Shown here piece by piece: positions 1 through 7,581 of a stretch of DNA of 61,560 nt (positions are counted from its first letter, which is position 1; each line of letters begins with the position of its first letter). The notes beneath the pieces are model-generated. The model did no database searches. It had not been told where the DNA came from and was given only the letters and a program-made list of their open reading frames with translations. The translations under genes were made by a program, and so were the position numbers. The DNA is from Bacteroidales bacterium. GTDB lineage: Bacteria; Bacteroidota; Bacteroidia; Bacteroidales; UBA932. The stretch spans positions 1 to 61,560 of the forward strand of contig JAEEOM010000039.1 in assembly GCA_016284265.1 (NCBI GenBank), in the 5' to 3' direction.

Positions 1-191
1 GGAAAGCGAACAGTCAATGACCTCTCGGGATCACAACTGACAGACCCATTTCGGGCTCGAGACGAATAGACATCTTTCGAGCTCGCGACCGATTGATTTC
101 GTTTGGGTACGTGACTGATTTCCCCCTTTTGGCCGAGGAAACCCCCAAGCACCGCTCGATTTAGAAAGGCCGCAAGCCCAGAGGGTGAGCG

Positions 192-377
192 GTGAGCGTG
201 GGAGGTCGGTTTGCTCACCGAGAGCACCGCAAGAGGGCCGCCGTGAACAAGGGAAGCCTGTTCGCTCACCGGAGGCAGCGCAAGACGGCCGCGGTGAGCA
301 GCTGGAGCTGATTTGCTCCCCGAGGGCAGTACAAGAAGGTCGTCGTGAGCAGTGAGGATCGTCTTGCTCACCGAGAG
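192..377. repeat. 51-bp tandem repeat, about 3.6 copies
   Basis: Copies begin at 192, 243, 294 and 345, exactly 51 bp apart; the last is truncated after about 33 bp. Each begins GTGARC and contains TTYGCTCACCGRRGGC-like sequence about 20 bp in. The two ends of that stretch (GTGAGC and GCTCAC) are complementary, so three copies can fold into a 6-7 bp stem and copy three into a weaker one. The period is a multiple of three, giving a 17-residue pattern with a FAHR core, but the third copy has an in-frame TGA at 309-311. Confidence 0.8.
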
Positions 378-426
378 AATTTCGGAATCAGCGTGAAAAC
401 TGTAGGGATTGTCATTGACTTAGTGA

Positions 427-478
427 CTTATGCCGCGATAGAATCGGTAGGTCGTAATTCTTCTTATCGCGGCATAAG
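427..478. repeat. Perfect 14-bp inverted repeat (hairpin)
   Basis: CTTATGCCGCGATA at 427-440 is matched by its exact reverse complement at 465-478, leaving a 24-base loop. The pentamer AGTGA stands on both sides, at 422-426 and 480-484. No T-run follows, so it does not look like an intrinsic terminator. It could be a protein binding site, a recombination site or the remnant of a very small element. Confidence 0.7.
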
Positions 479-698
479 AAGTGATGTTTTGAGCAGACTC
501 TGCGAATTTAATCGTGCAACCTCCGCGTATTCCGTCAAATATAAGGCGAGTCGTATCTCCGATTTCTCATTTTCTCAAAAAGAGAGGCAAATTAAAGTAA
601 AAACATGCAAAATGATGAGATGGATAGCCTGGTTATCAATCATATAATTACGTCTTTCGATTTTTTTCTTTTGTAACTCAAAAAGACGAAACTCACAT

Positions 699-706
699 TA
701 CTTTTG
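699..706 (+). promoter_or_regulatory. Bacteroidota -7 box (TACTTTTG)
   Basis: This matches TAnnTTTG exactly and sits 25 nt before the ATG at 732. A TTTG at 670-673 is a few bases farther away than the usual 19-21 nt, so the -33 element is doubtful. Confidence 0.45.
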
Positions 707-731
707 TTCCAGATACGCAAACAACAAAACA

Positions 732-1310
732 ATGAGTACCTATTACAACATGTCTGCCGAGCAGCTGGAAGAGATTCGACAGAGAGCCTCTCGTTTTAAT
801 GAACCATGGACGAAAGAAGAGAGACAAACTGTGATTACCTTGTTTCAAGATGGAAAAAGTGTAGAACAAATCGCAATGTTGCAGGGAAGGACACACAATG
901 CAATCCGGATTAAATTGATTCAAGCCGGAGAGATTGCTCTTCACCTTTCCCGAAAAGGTAAGCCGTGGACCGAGGAGGAGGTCGATCGCTTGGGACGTTT
1001 CCATTCGCAGGGGTATCCTATAGAAGGATGTGCCAACTATCTGGGCCGTCTGAGGCGAGATGTCGAAAAGAAACTGATTGAAATCGGTTTGTTGGAACCA
1101 TCGAAGGCCGATCCCTCACAGCAAATAGAGAATCTAAATGCCTATGAGCCCTGGACTGACGAGGAGACGCGTCAACTTGTTTCTGAACTGGCGAATTTTA
1201 GGTCGGCATTGGCGGCAATTCGTGAAATCGCAATCCGTCACGGTCGTTCACTGGGTTCTATTGTTGCCCGGGCCCAGAAGGCCGGCTTATGCGATGGCGC
1301 CCTGGTGTAA
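732..1310 (+). CDS. Triple SANT/Myb-like HTH protein
   Basis: The 192-residue protein has three copies of a Myb/SANT-like helix-turn-helix pattern. Each opens with PWT plus acidic residues (PWTKEE at 25, PWTEEE at 78, PWTDEE at 140) and ends in a basic recognition-type helix closed by Ala/Ile-Gly. There is no signal peptide or membrane segment. Tandem PWT(K/D/E)EE repeats are typical of DNA-binding Myb modules, so a DNA-binding role is likely, but I recognise no characterised homologue. The ATG at 732 is preceded by a -7 box. The stop codon lies inside the first copy of a 50-bp repeat, and the gene converges on prfB. It could be a regulator or a small accessory-element protein. Confidence 0.7.
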   Translation: MSTYYNMSAEQLEEIRQRASRFNEPWTKEERQTVITLFQDGKSVEQIAMLQGRTHNAIRIKLIQAGEIALHLSRKGKPWTEEEVDRLGRFHSQGYPIEGCANYLGRLRRDVEKKLIEIGLLEPSKADPSQQIENLNAYEPWTDEETRQLVSELANFRSALAAIREIAIRHGRSLGSIVARAQKAGLCDGALV

Positions 1311-1354
1311 TAGCAGGCCGAAGCGGCAGGGTTTGGGGCAGCGCCCCAGTATTA
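1305..1354. repeat. 50-bp direct repeat, copy 1
   Basis: This copy differs by one base from 1399-1448. It includes the stop codon (1308-1310) of the HTH gene and a GGGGC-AGC-GCCCC hairpin at 1335-1347. A second small hairpin, GCGGC-ATCA-GCCGC, lies in the spacer at 1360-1373. Confidence 0.85.
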
Positions 1355-1398
1355 GAAGTGCGGCATCAGCCGCTAGCGTAGGCCGTTGTAAGAGCCTT

Positions 1399-1448
1399 GT
1401 GTAATCGCAGGCCGAAGCGGCAGGGTTTGGGGCAGCGCCCCAGTATTA
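1399..1448. repeat. 50-bp direct repeat, copy 2
   Basis: Near-identical to 1305-1354, with its hairpin at 1429-1441. Its last three bases (1446-1448, TTA) are the complement of the prfB stop codon, so the two copies abut or include the stops of both converging genes. A role in transcription termination is possible, but neither stem is followed by a long T-run. Confidence 0.85.
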
Positions 1449-2523
1449 CAGGTCGTTCCGCATCAGGAACTCCTTCATGAAGGCATTCAGGTCCCCGTCG
1501 AGGACGGCCTGCGTATCGGAGGTTTCATAGCCGGTGCGCAGGTCTTTTACCATCTTGTAGGGGTGCAGCACGTAGGAGCGGATCTGAGAACCCCATTCGA
1601 TGCGTTTCTTCTGGCCCTCGAGTTCCGCCTGCTTTTCCTGACGCTTCTTCAGTTCCAGGTCGTAGAGATGGGATTTGAGGATGCGCAGGGCGTTCTGCCG
1701 GTTGTCGAGCTGCGAGCGGGTCTCCGTATTCTCGACGGTGATGCCCGTGGGGATGTGCCGCACGCGCACGCCCGTTTCCACCTTGTTGACGTTCTGGCCG
1801 CCCGCCCCGGAAGAGCGGAAAGTGTCCCATTCCAGGTCGGCGGGATTGATCTCGATCTGGATGGTGTCGTCTACCAGGGGATAGACAAAAACGGAGGAGA
1901 AGGTGGTCTGCCGTTTCCCCTGCGCGTTGTAGGGGGAGATGCGCACCAACCGGTGAACCCCGTTCTCGGCCTTGAGGTAGCCGTAGGCGTAGTCTCCCTC
2001 AAACTGGATGGTGCACGATTTGATGCCGGCCTCGTCGCCTTCGAGAAGTTCCGTGACGGTCATCTTGTAGCCGTTGCGCTCGCCCCAGCGGGTGTACATG
2101 CGCATGAGCATCGACGACCAGTCATTGGCCTCGGTGCCGCCCGCACCGGAGTTGATGGTCAGCACGGCGCCCAGATTGTCGCCTTCTGCACCCAGCATGT
2201 TGCGCATCTCCAGCGCTTCGAGTTTGCCGACCAGATCCTGATAGGCAGCATCGATGTCGTCGGCCGCGTCTTCCCCGAAATCGAGCAAAGTTTCCAAGTC
2301 GGAGAGCCCGGCTTCAAGGGCGTCGTAGCCGTCTGTCCAGTATTTGACAGACGAGACTTCTTTCATGAATGCTTCCGCGGCCTTCGGGTCGTCCCAAAAG
2401 TCGGGCGCGGTGGTTTTGGCTTGTTTTTCAGCTAATTCTGCACGTTTTGCAGGGATGTCAAAGAAACCTCCCCAACGTCTCTATCCGCTGTTTAACCGTT
2501 TTAATCTCTTCTGAGGTGATCAT
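1446..2523 (-). CDS. prfB: Peptide chain release factor 2 (programmed frameshift)
   Basis: RF2 recognises UGA and UAA stop codons and triggers peptidyl-tRNA hydrolysis. The GAGGQ peptidyl-transferase motif is at residues 241-243 (GGQ). The codon-recognition tripeptide is SPY at 196-198, where E. coli has SPF; the 45-residue spacing to GGQ equals that of E. coli RF2. The frame from the ATG at 2523 gives 21 codons ending CTT and then an in-frame TGA (2460-2458). A +1 shift continues into the 337-codon main frame, for 358 residues in total, close to the usual 365. Reading only from the internal ATG at 2366 would lose about 50 N-terminal residues. The start overlaps the recX end by 23 bp, so the two are probably co-transcribed. 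Confidence 0.95.
2457..2473 (-). promoter_or_regulatory. RF2 +1 programmed frameshift site
   Basis: On the minus strand the order is GGGGAGG (2473-2467), TTT, CTT, TGA, C. This is the arrangement of E. coli prfB: a Shine-Dalgarno-like stimulator three bases before the CUU slippery codon, followed by UGA C. Low RF2 slows termination at UGA and lets tRNA-Leu slip +1, so RF2 controls its own synthesis. The skipped base is the T at 2460. Confidence 0.92.
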
Positions 2524-2962
2524 AAATCCGTTTTATTTCTTCGTAGCTGTAACCGCGGCCCAGGCCGTAGCGGAAGAACTTGGCTTCGCGCCGGCGGGCG
2601 TCGGTTTCCCGCTGCAGGGTTTTCCATTTTGCGCCGAGTACCTGTTCGAGCCGGGCCGTGGCGGCTGCGCCGTCAATTTCTGAAAGGGCTTCGGCGATGG
2701 CGCTCTCTCCGATGCCTTTGCGCTGCAAAGCTAACTTAATTTTGAGATTTCCCCAACCCTGAAGCGCACTTTTGTCCCGCGCAAAGGCCCGGGCGTAGCG
2801 TGCGTCGTCCACATATCCTTCCCGACAGAGCCTCTCCAGCACTTCGGCGGCTTCAGGAGAAGGCAGAGCGGCAAGTTTGCGGCGGATGTCGTTGCAGCAA
2901 TACTCGCGGGCGGCACACTGCCGCATCAGACGGTTGAGGATACGACCGGTTTCAGGGTCCAT
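2501..2962 (-). CDS. recX: Regulatory protein RecX
   Basis: RecX binds RecA filaments and modulates recombinase activity. The 153-residue product shows the three-helix-repeat pattern of the family: IRRKLAAL, then LCREGYVDDARYARAFARDK, then a second repeat with LQRKGIG. I chose the ATG at 2962, one base after the stop of the upstream patatin gene; a start farther upstream (3001) would overlap that gene. The 3' end overlaps the start of prfB by 23 bp. recA itself is about 6 kb away on the other strand. Confidence 0.88.
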   Translation of the reverse strand: MDPETGRILNRLMRQCAAREYCCNDIRRKLAALPSPEAAEVLERLCREGYVDDARYARAFARDKSALQGWGNLKIKLALQRKGIGESAIAEALSEIDGAAATARLEQVLGAKWKTLQRETDARRREAKFFRYGLGRGYSYEEIKRIYDHLRRD

Positions 2963-2963
2963 G

Positions 2964-5225
2964 TCAGAAATTGTAACCGATGCTGATGGAGGCGCCCACA
3001 CGGTGTGTGTAGTCGGACCAGAACAGATTGAAGGCGAGCGGCCCTATGAAAGAGTTGTAGGCATAGCCGAGCCGGGCTCCAGTCACGAGATTGGGTTCGA
3101 AGAGGTCGTTGAAGCCCTGGAAGTCGAGCGAGAAAGCGCCGGAGGCGAAAACATAATGGTTGTCGAGGAACCGGTAACGGGCGTCGAGCGAGGCAATCGA
3201 GAGTACGTTCTGGAAAACATGGGTGTAACCGAAACCAAGGAAAGGAATCTGCTGGTCCATGTATCGGCCGGCGAGGTTGCCGCCCATGATGTTGGCATGT
3301 GCCAGCGGCACTCTGCTGCCGAAGAGGGTGCGGTTGTCGAGCGAGAGGATGAAGGCCAGCCGGCCTCCGGTCGGGATTACGGTCGAAAAGTGGATCTGGG
3401 CTGCGCTGAAGTCTCCGTCTTCGCTGAAGAGCCGGTTGAGATAGTAGCGGAACGATCCGTCGAAATTCGATCCCCGGCTCGGGAAATACTCCTGGTCGCG
3501 GCGGTCGAACTGGAAGCGGACGAAAGCGCTGAAAAACTTGTCGCGGGACAGGTCGATGTCGTAGGTCGGCAGCGATTCCGCTTCGGTGAGCAGGCTGTTG
3601 TAGTCGTAGAGGTCGAGCCGTCCGCCCAGGTCGATGGCGATGTCGCGGGCCTTGACGGTGGAGAAGGCGGCCGAGAAGGAGTGCTCGTCGAAATCCATGT
3701 TGCTGCGCAGTCCTTTGTTGAGGATGTTCAGGTCGGAAGAACGGAAGTTGTACGTCAATTTGAACTGGGCCAGTGACTTGAACGCGTAGGAATATTGTAC
3801 GGCTGCCTGCATGTTGTAGGCCAGTTTAGCGGTAAGGGAAAGTTTGGAGCCGTAGAGGGCGTTTTCGTTAAGTCCGACACCCAGCAGGATGGCAGCGATT
3901 TCCTCATTGTCAAACCGGAACCCGGCTCCGAACCCGGACTTGCGTCCGCCCACGAAGTTCAACTGGAGGTCGTACGGGTCCTCGTGTCCCTGCAGTTGAT
4001 AGGTAACCGAGGCAAAGGCAGCCGTATTGTAGAAGCGCGACACTTCCTCGTCCAGCGTCTTGCCGCTGATGCGTTCTCCGGCCTTGAGCGGACTTTTGCG
4101 GAGCAGCCACTGGGCATCCTGTGCCGTGAGCCCGTTGTACGAAACATGGCCCAGCGTGATGGTGTCGCGGTCCAGACGGACGGCCTTCCGGTACTTCTCG
4201 GGTTGCTTGATGGGTCCGATGAAGTTCTGCTCGGAGCGGTCGAGCCAGTCTTTCATGGCTGCGATGTCGGCCTGTTTCTCCCGAGCGGCTTTCTCTCCGT
4301 TGTCAATCAGGGTGCGCAGGCTTTTCGTGTCGAAGCTGAGCGTGCTGAAGCCCTTGATGTCAGGGGTGATGAGGATGTCGGTCTGGGAAATGGCCTGGGG
4401 ATACTTGGTATCCATGTAAAGGTCCAGCACCTCGTTGAACAAATCACCGATACTGTTGATTTCCGGCGCTTCATCGCTGAGTTCGCCGAGTTTGACGCCG
4501 ATGATGATGTCAGCCCCCATCGCTTTGGCCACATCCACCGGAAAGTTGTTGAGCGCGCCGCCGTCGATGAGGACCATGTCGTTGAGCCGTACCGGAGAGA
4601 AATAGCCCGGAATGGCCATCGAGGCGCGGATGGCATCTACGAAGTTGCCGCCGTGGAACACCACCTCTTTCTTGCCGATCAGATCGACGGCCACGCAGGC
4701 GAAAGGAATCGGCATGCGGGAGAAATCAAGCGAGTCCTGATAGCCCACCGACAGTCGGGTGAACAGATTGTAGATGTTCTGCCCGTTAACCATCGCGATC
4801 GGGATGTTGTCGAGCAGTGAGCCGCCCTCGCCGCGCCGGGGCTGTGGCCGGGGACCGAGCCGGCTGTAGTCGCCGGCCCCGAAAGGGATGCGGAGCAGGT
4901 AATTGTCCTGATATTTCCTTTGTTCGAAATAGGTGTTTCTTCTGGGGATCCGGTCGCTCATCACGTAGTTCCAGTCCTGGGCCATGATCAGCGAGTCGAG
5001 TTCCGCCGCGGAGTAGCCGATGGCGTAAAGGCCGCCGACGATAGCTCCCATACTGGTCCCGGCGATGCAATCAATGGGTATGCCGTTCTCTTCAAGCACT
5101 TTGAGTACGCCTACATGCGCGGCACCCTTCGCTCCGCCGCCACACAGCACCACGCCGACTTTCGGCCGCTGGGCGAAGGTCGGGAGTGCCAGAAGGAGCA
5201 GAAGGAAGAGGAGCAGGCGTTTCAT
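2964..5225 (-). CDS. Patatin-like phospholipase with outer-membrane barrel
   Basis: The 753-residue protein begins with a signal peptide (about 19 residues, ending TFAQ) and a patatin domain. That domain has the oxyanion-hole stretch GGGAKG, the nucleophile motif GTSMG and the catalytic Asp in DGGALNNFPVD. A POTRA-like linker and a long C-terminal region rich in alternating aromatic/hydrophobic strands ending in YNF follow, as expected for a BamA/surface-antigen barrel. The layout matches type Vd (PlpD-like) autotransported phospholipases. The start is the ATG at 5225, 10 bp after the stop of its paralogue upstream. Substrate and localisation are inferred from the family. Confidence 0.88.
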   Translation of the reverse strand: MKRLLLFLLLLLALPTFAQRPKVGVVLCGGGAKGAAHVGVLKVLEENGIPIDCIAGTSMGAIVGGLYAIGYSAAELDSLIMAQDWNYVMSDRIPRRNTYFEQRKYQDNYLLRIPFGAGDYSRLGPRPQPRRGEGGSLLDNIPIAMVNGQNIYNLFTRLSVGYQDSLDFSRMPIPFACVAVDLIGKKEVVFHGGNFVDAIRASMAIPGYFSPVRLNDMVLIDGGALNNFPVDVAKAMGADIIIGVKLGELSDEAPEINSIGDLFNEVLDLYMDTKYPQAISQTDILITPDIKGFSTLSFDTKSLRTLIDNGEKAAREKQADIAAMKDWLDRSEQNFIGPIKQPEKYRKAVRLDRDTITLGHVSYNGLTAQDAQWLLRKSPLKAGERISGKTLDEEVSRFYNTAAFASVTYQLQGHEDPYDLQLNFVGGRKSGFGAGFRFDNEEIAAILLGVGLNENALYGSKLSLTAKLAYNMQAAVQYSYAFKSLAQFKLTYNFRSSDLNILNKGLRSNMDFDEHSFSAAFSTVKARDIAIDLGGRLDLYDYNSLLTEAESLPTYDIDLSRDKFFSAFVRFQFDRRDQEYFPSRGSNFDGSFRYYLNRLFSEDGDFSAAQIHFSTVIPTGGRLAFILSLDNRTLFGSRVPLAHANIMGGNLAGRYMDQQIPFLGFGYTHVFQNVLSIASLDARYRFLDNHYVFASGAFSLDFQGFNDLFEPNLVTGARLGYAYNSFIGPLAFNLFWSDYTHRVGASISIGYNF

Positions 5226-5235
5226 GGGAAGGACA

Positions 5236-7581
5236 TCAGAAATCAAAGCCCAGCGAGAAATGGATACCGAGGCTCCGGGAGATGTCGGACCAGTGGAGGA
5301 TCAACTGGATCGGCCCGACGATGGTATTGATCGAATAACCGGCTCCCAGGCCGAAGTGATGCTCGTCCATGAAAGACTGATTCAACAGATCCCAGCTGTA
5401 CAGATAGTTGGTATAGAGGGTCAAGTAATGCTGCCTGAACAGGTTGAAGCGCAGATCGGCACGGGCGATATGCACCTTGTCGTAAACGTGATAGGTGTTG
5501 TTCAGGCCGATGAACGGCATCTGCGTCTTTGTGTAGCGGCCATACCGTGTGCCGCCGACATAGTTGCGGTAGAACCCGAAGGTTTCACCGAACAGGACGC
5601 GGTTCCAGGTCTGGGGGATGAGGGTCGTCCGATCGCCGAGCCGGATGGCGCCTTTCAAGTCCAATTTTCCTTCATAGAACACGTTGTTGTAAGGGATGTT
5701 ATTTCCCTCACCGTCGTCGAAATGGCCCCAGCCGTAATAAGCGCCGCCTTCAATTCTCAGATTCATGCCGCGGGTCGGGAAGTAACTGTCATCCAGGATG
5801 TCGAAGCGCCAGCAACCGAATCCGTTGACGGCCTGTTCGAAATAGTGCATGTCAATGAAATTGATGGCTGAAAGTTCCCGGTATTCCGCATTGTCGTAAC
5901 GGCCGCCGATCCGGATGTCGGCGTTCCGCCAGCCGGTAATCTGGTAGTTGAGTTCCGAACGGAAGAGGTTGGCGCGTTCCGAGTGGTCCAGGCCATATTC
6001 ATAGGGCTGGTCACCTTCTTTCAAAAGGTTTATGTCGTCATAGACGTCCATGTTCATATGATACAATTGGGCGGCTATGTTCAGGCGGGTCAGGTTGCGG
6101 AAGGTATAACTGTAATTGAGGGTAGCGTTTGCGTTGAGGCCGAGCTCCATCTCCAGACCGAGTTTCGAACCGAAAAGCTTGCGCTTGTTCAAGCTGACGC
6201 CCAACAGGATGGAGGCCATCTCCTCGCTGTCGAAGCGGAAACCGAGGTCGGCTTCGTGGACTTTCTGGGGATCCAGGTGGATCTTGAGCCGGTAACCTTC
6301 GTTCCGGTTTCCGGCGATGTCATAGGTTGATTTGGTAAAGCACCGGGTGTTGTAGAAAAAGTCCATGGCCTCGTCCATGTCTTGTCCCGATATGACCTTG
6401 CCGGGTCCGATATCGGTTTTTGAAAGGAGCCAAGCCATCTCGTCGCTGTCGGTGCCATGGATCTCCATTTGGGAAATCAGCACGGAATCGCGGTTCAGGT
6501 CGATGGCTTTGGCCGGGCGCAGGCGGTCCGTTCCAGGATATTCTTTCAGGTGGTCGGCCAGTGATCGCAGCTGGGGAAGCGTCCGGAAGGCAGCGACCCG
6601 GCCGCTGTCGACCAGGGCGTCGACACTATGCTCGTCGAAATCGAGGACGCCGTAGGCACTGGTGTTCGGCTCGATGATGATATCGGAGATAGCCCGTCCG
6701 GATTGATACTTCTCGCCGTTCATGAGATTGAGCAGGGAGTTGAGCATTTCCGGAATCGTCTGATCGTTATCGGGGGTACTTTTCTTGAAATGGTGCAGGT
6801 CCACCGTGATGATATAGTCGGCCCCCATCTCCTTGGCCACGTCGGCGGGCATGTTGTTGATCATGCCGCCGTCAACCAGGTACATTTCGCCCATGCGGAC
6901 CGGGGAGAAATAGCCCGGAATCGACATGCTGGAACGGATGGCGGTCACGATGTCACCCCGATGAAACACCACTTCTTCCTTCGTGTTGAGGTCCACCGCC
7001 ACGCAGGCGAAAGGAATGGGCAGTGTATTGAAATCGATGTCGTCCTGGTAACCGACCGACAGCTTGGTAAAGAGTTGGTCGAGGTTCTGCCCCTCGACCA
7101 ATGCACCGGGCATGTTCTGGAGAAAGCCCCGGATACCGGGCTGTTCCTGCTCCGGCTGACTGGCGGCGGTCTCTTCACTCAAGTTTTTGCGGTTCCAGAA
7201 GGGAATCGTCAACAGGAAGCGGTCGTTGTCTTCCTTGAACGCGTAGGAGATGTTGCGGCGGGCGACGTGGTCCTTCATCAGGAGATTCCAGTCCTGGGCA
7301 CGCACAAGAGAGTCGAGTTCGTCGGCGGAATAGCCCAGGGCGTACATGCCGCCGATGATGGAGCCGATGCTCGTGCCCACCACATAGTCGATGGGGATGT
7401 CCAGTTCTTCGAGCACCTTGAGGGCGCCGATATGCGCCATGCCTTTGGCTCCGCCGCCGGAGAGGACGAGTCCCACTTTCGGCCGCGGCCGCTTCGGTGC
7501 GGGGGCCGGATCGGTGTCTTCGGCACGGAGTGCCGGCATGAGGAGCAACAGGAACAGGATAGAAGCCAGGAAACGTTTCAT
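5236..7581 (-). CDS. Patatin-like phospholipase with outer-membrane barrel (paralogue)
   Basis: This 781-residue protein is a paralogue of the downstream gene. It has a signal peptide (MKRFLASILFLLLLMPALRA), a patatin domain with SGGGAKG, the GTSIG nucleophile elbow and DGGMINNMPADVAKEMGAD, then a POTRA-like segment and a C-terminal barrel ending in FDF. The ATG at 7581 overlaps the rlmN stop codon (ATGA), so rlmN and both patatin genes probably share a transcript. An acidic 20-residue insert rich in Glu, Gln and Pro lies around residue 115. Tandem duplication followed by divergence is the simplest origin. Confidence 0.87.
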   Translation of the reverse strand: MKRFLASILFLLLLMPALRAEDTDPAPAPKRPRPKVGLVLSGGGAKGMAHIGALKVLEELDIPIDYVVGTSIGSIIGGMYALGYSADELDSLVRAQDWNLLMKDHVARRNISYAFKEDNDRFLLTIPFWNRKNLSEETAASQPEQEQPGIRGFLQNMPGALVEGQNLDQLFTKLSVGYQDDIDFNTLPIPFACVAVDLNTKEEVVFHRGDIVTAIRSSMSIPGYFSPVRMGEMYLVDGGMINNMPADVAKEMGADYIITVDLHHFKKSTPDNDQTIPEMLNSLLNLMNGEKYQSGRAISDIIIEPNTSAYGVLDFDEHSVDALVDSGRVAAFRTLPQLRSLADHLKEYPGTDRLRPAKAIDLNRDSVLISQMEIHGTDSDEMAWLLSKTDIGPGKVISGQDMDEAMDFFYNTRCFTKSTYDIAGNRNEGYRLKIHLDPQKVHEADLGFRFDSEEMASILLGVSLNKRKLFGSKLGLEMELGLNANATLNYSYTFRNLTRLNIAAQLYHMNMDVYDDINLLKEGDQPYEYGLDHSERANLFRSELNYQITGWRNADIRIGGRYDNAEYRELSAINFIDMHYFEQAVNGFGCWRFDILDDSYFPTRGMNLRIEGGAYYGWGHFDDGEGNNIPYNNVFYEGKLDLKGAIRLGDRTTLIPQTWNRVLFGETFGFYRNYVGGTRYGRYTKTQMPFIGLNNTYHVYDKVHIARADLRFNLFRQHYLTLYTNYLYSWDLLNQSFMDEHHFGLGAGYSINTIVGPIQLILHWSDISRSLGIHFSLGFDF

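Larger units (their letters stand above)
1..731. other. Gene-poor leader region with repeats
   Basis: I see no convincing gene here. It opens with two similar stretches around 49-66 and 75-92, both reading roughly TTTCGRGCTCGMGACSA. A 51-bp tandem repeat follows at 192-377 and a perfect 14-bp inverted repeat at 427-478. The rest becomes AT-rich toward the promoter of the gene at 732. A frame open from a GTG at 345 to 647 passes through the last repeat and the hairpin and resembles no family I know. The region could be a degraded gene end, a repeat-rich spacer or the edge of an accessory element. Confidence 0.6.

Noticed and set aside
345-647. Frame of 100 codons starting at GTG 345
   Set aside because: It begins inside a tandem repeat and crosses a perfect hairpin, and its sequence resembles no protein family. 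An upstream in-frame TGA breaks the repeat reading, so a real gene is unlikely.
1446-2366. prfB as a shorter gene starting at the ATG at 2366
   Set aside because: A start there would lose about 50 conserved N-terminal residues, and a canonical +1 frameshift site with an upstream 21-codon leader is present.
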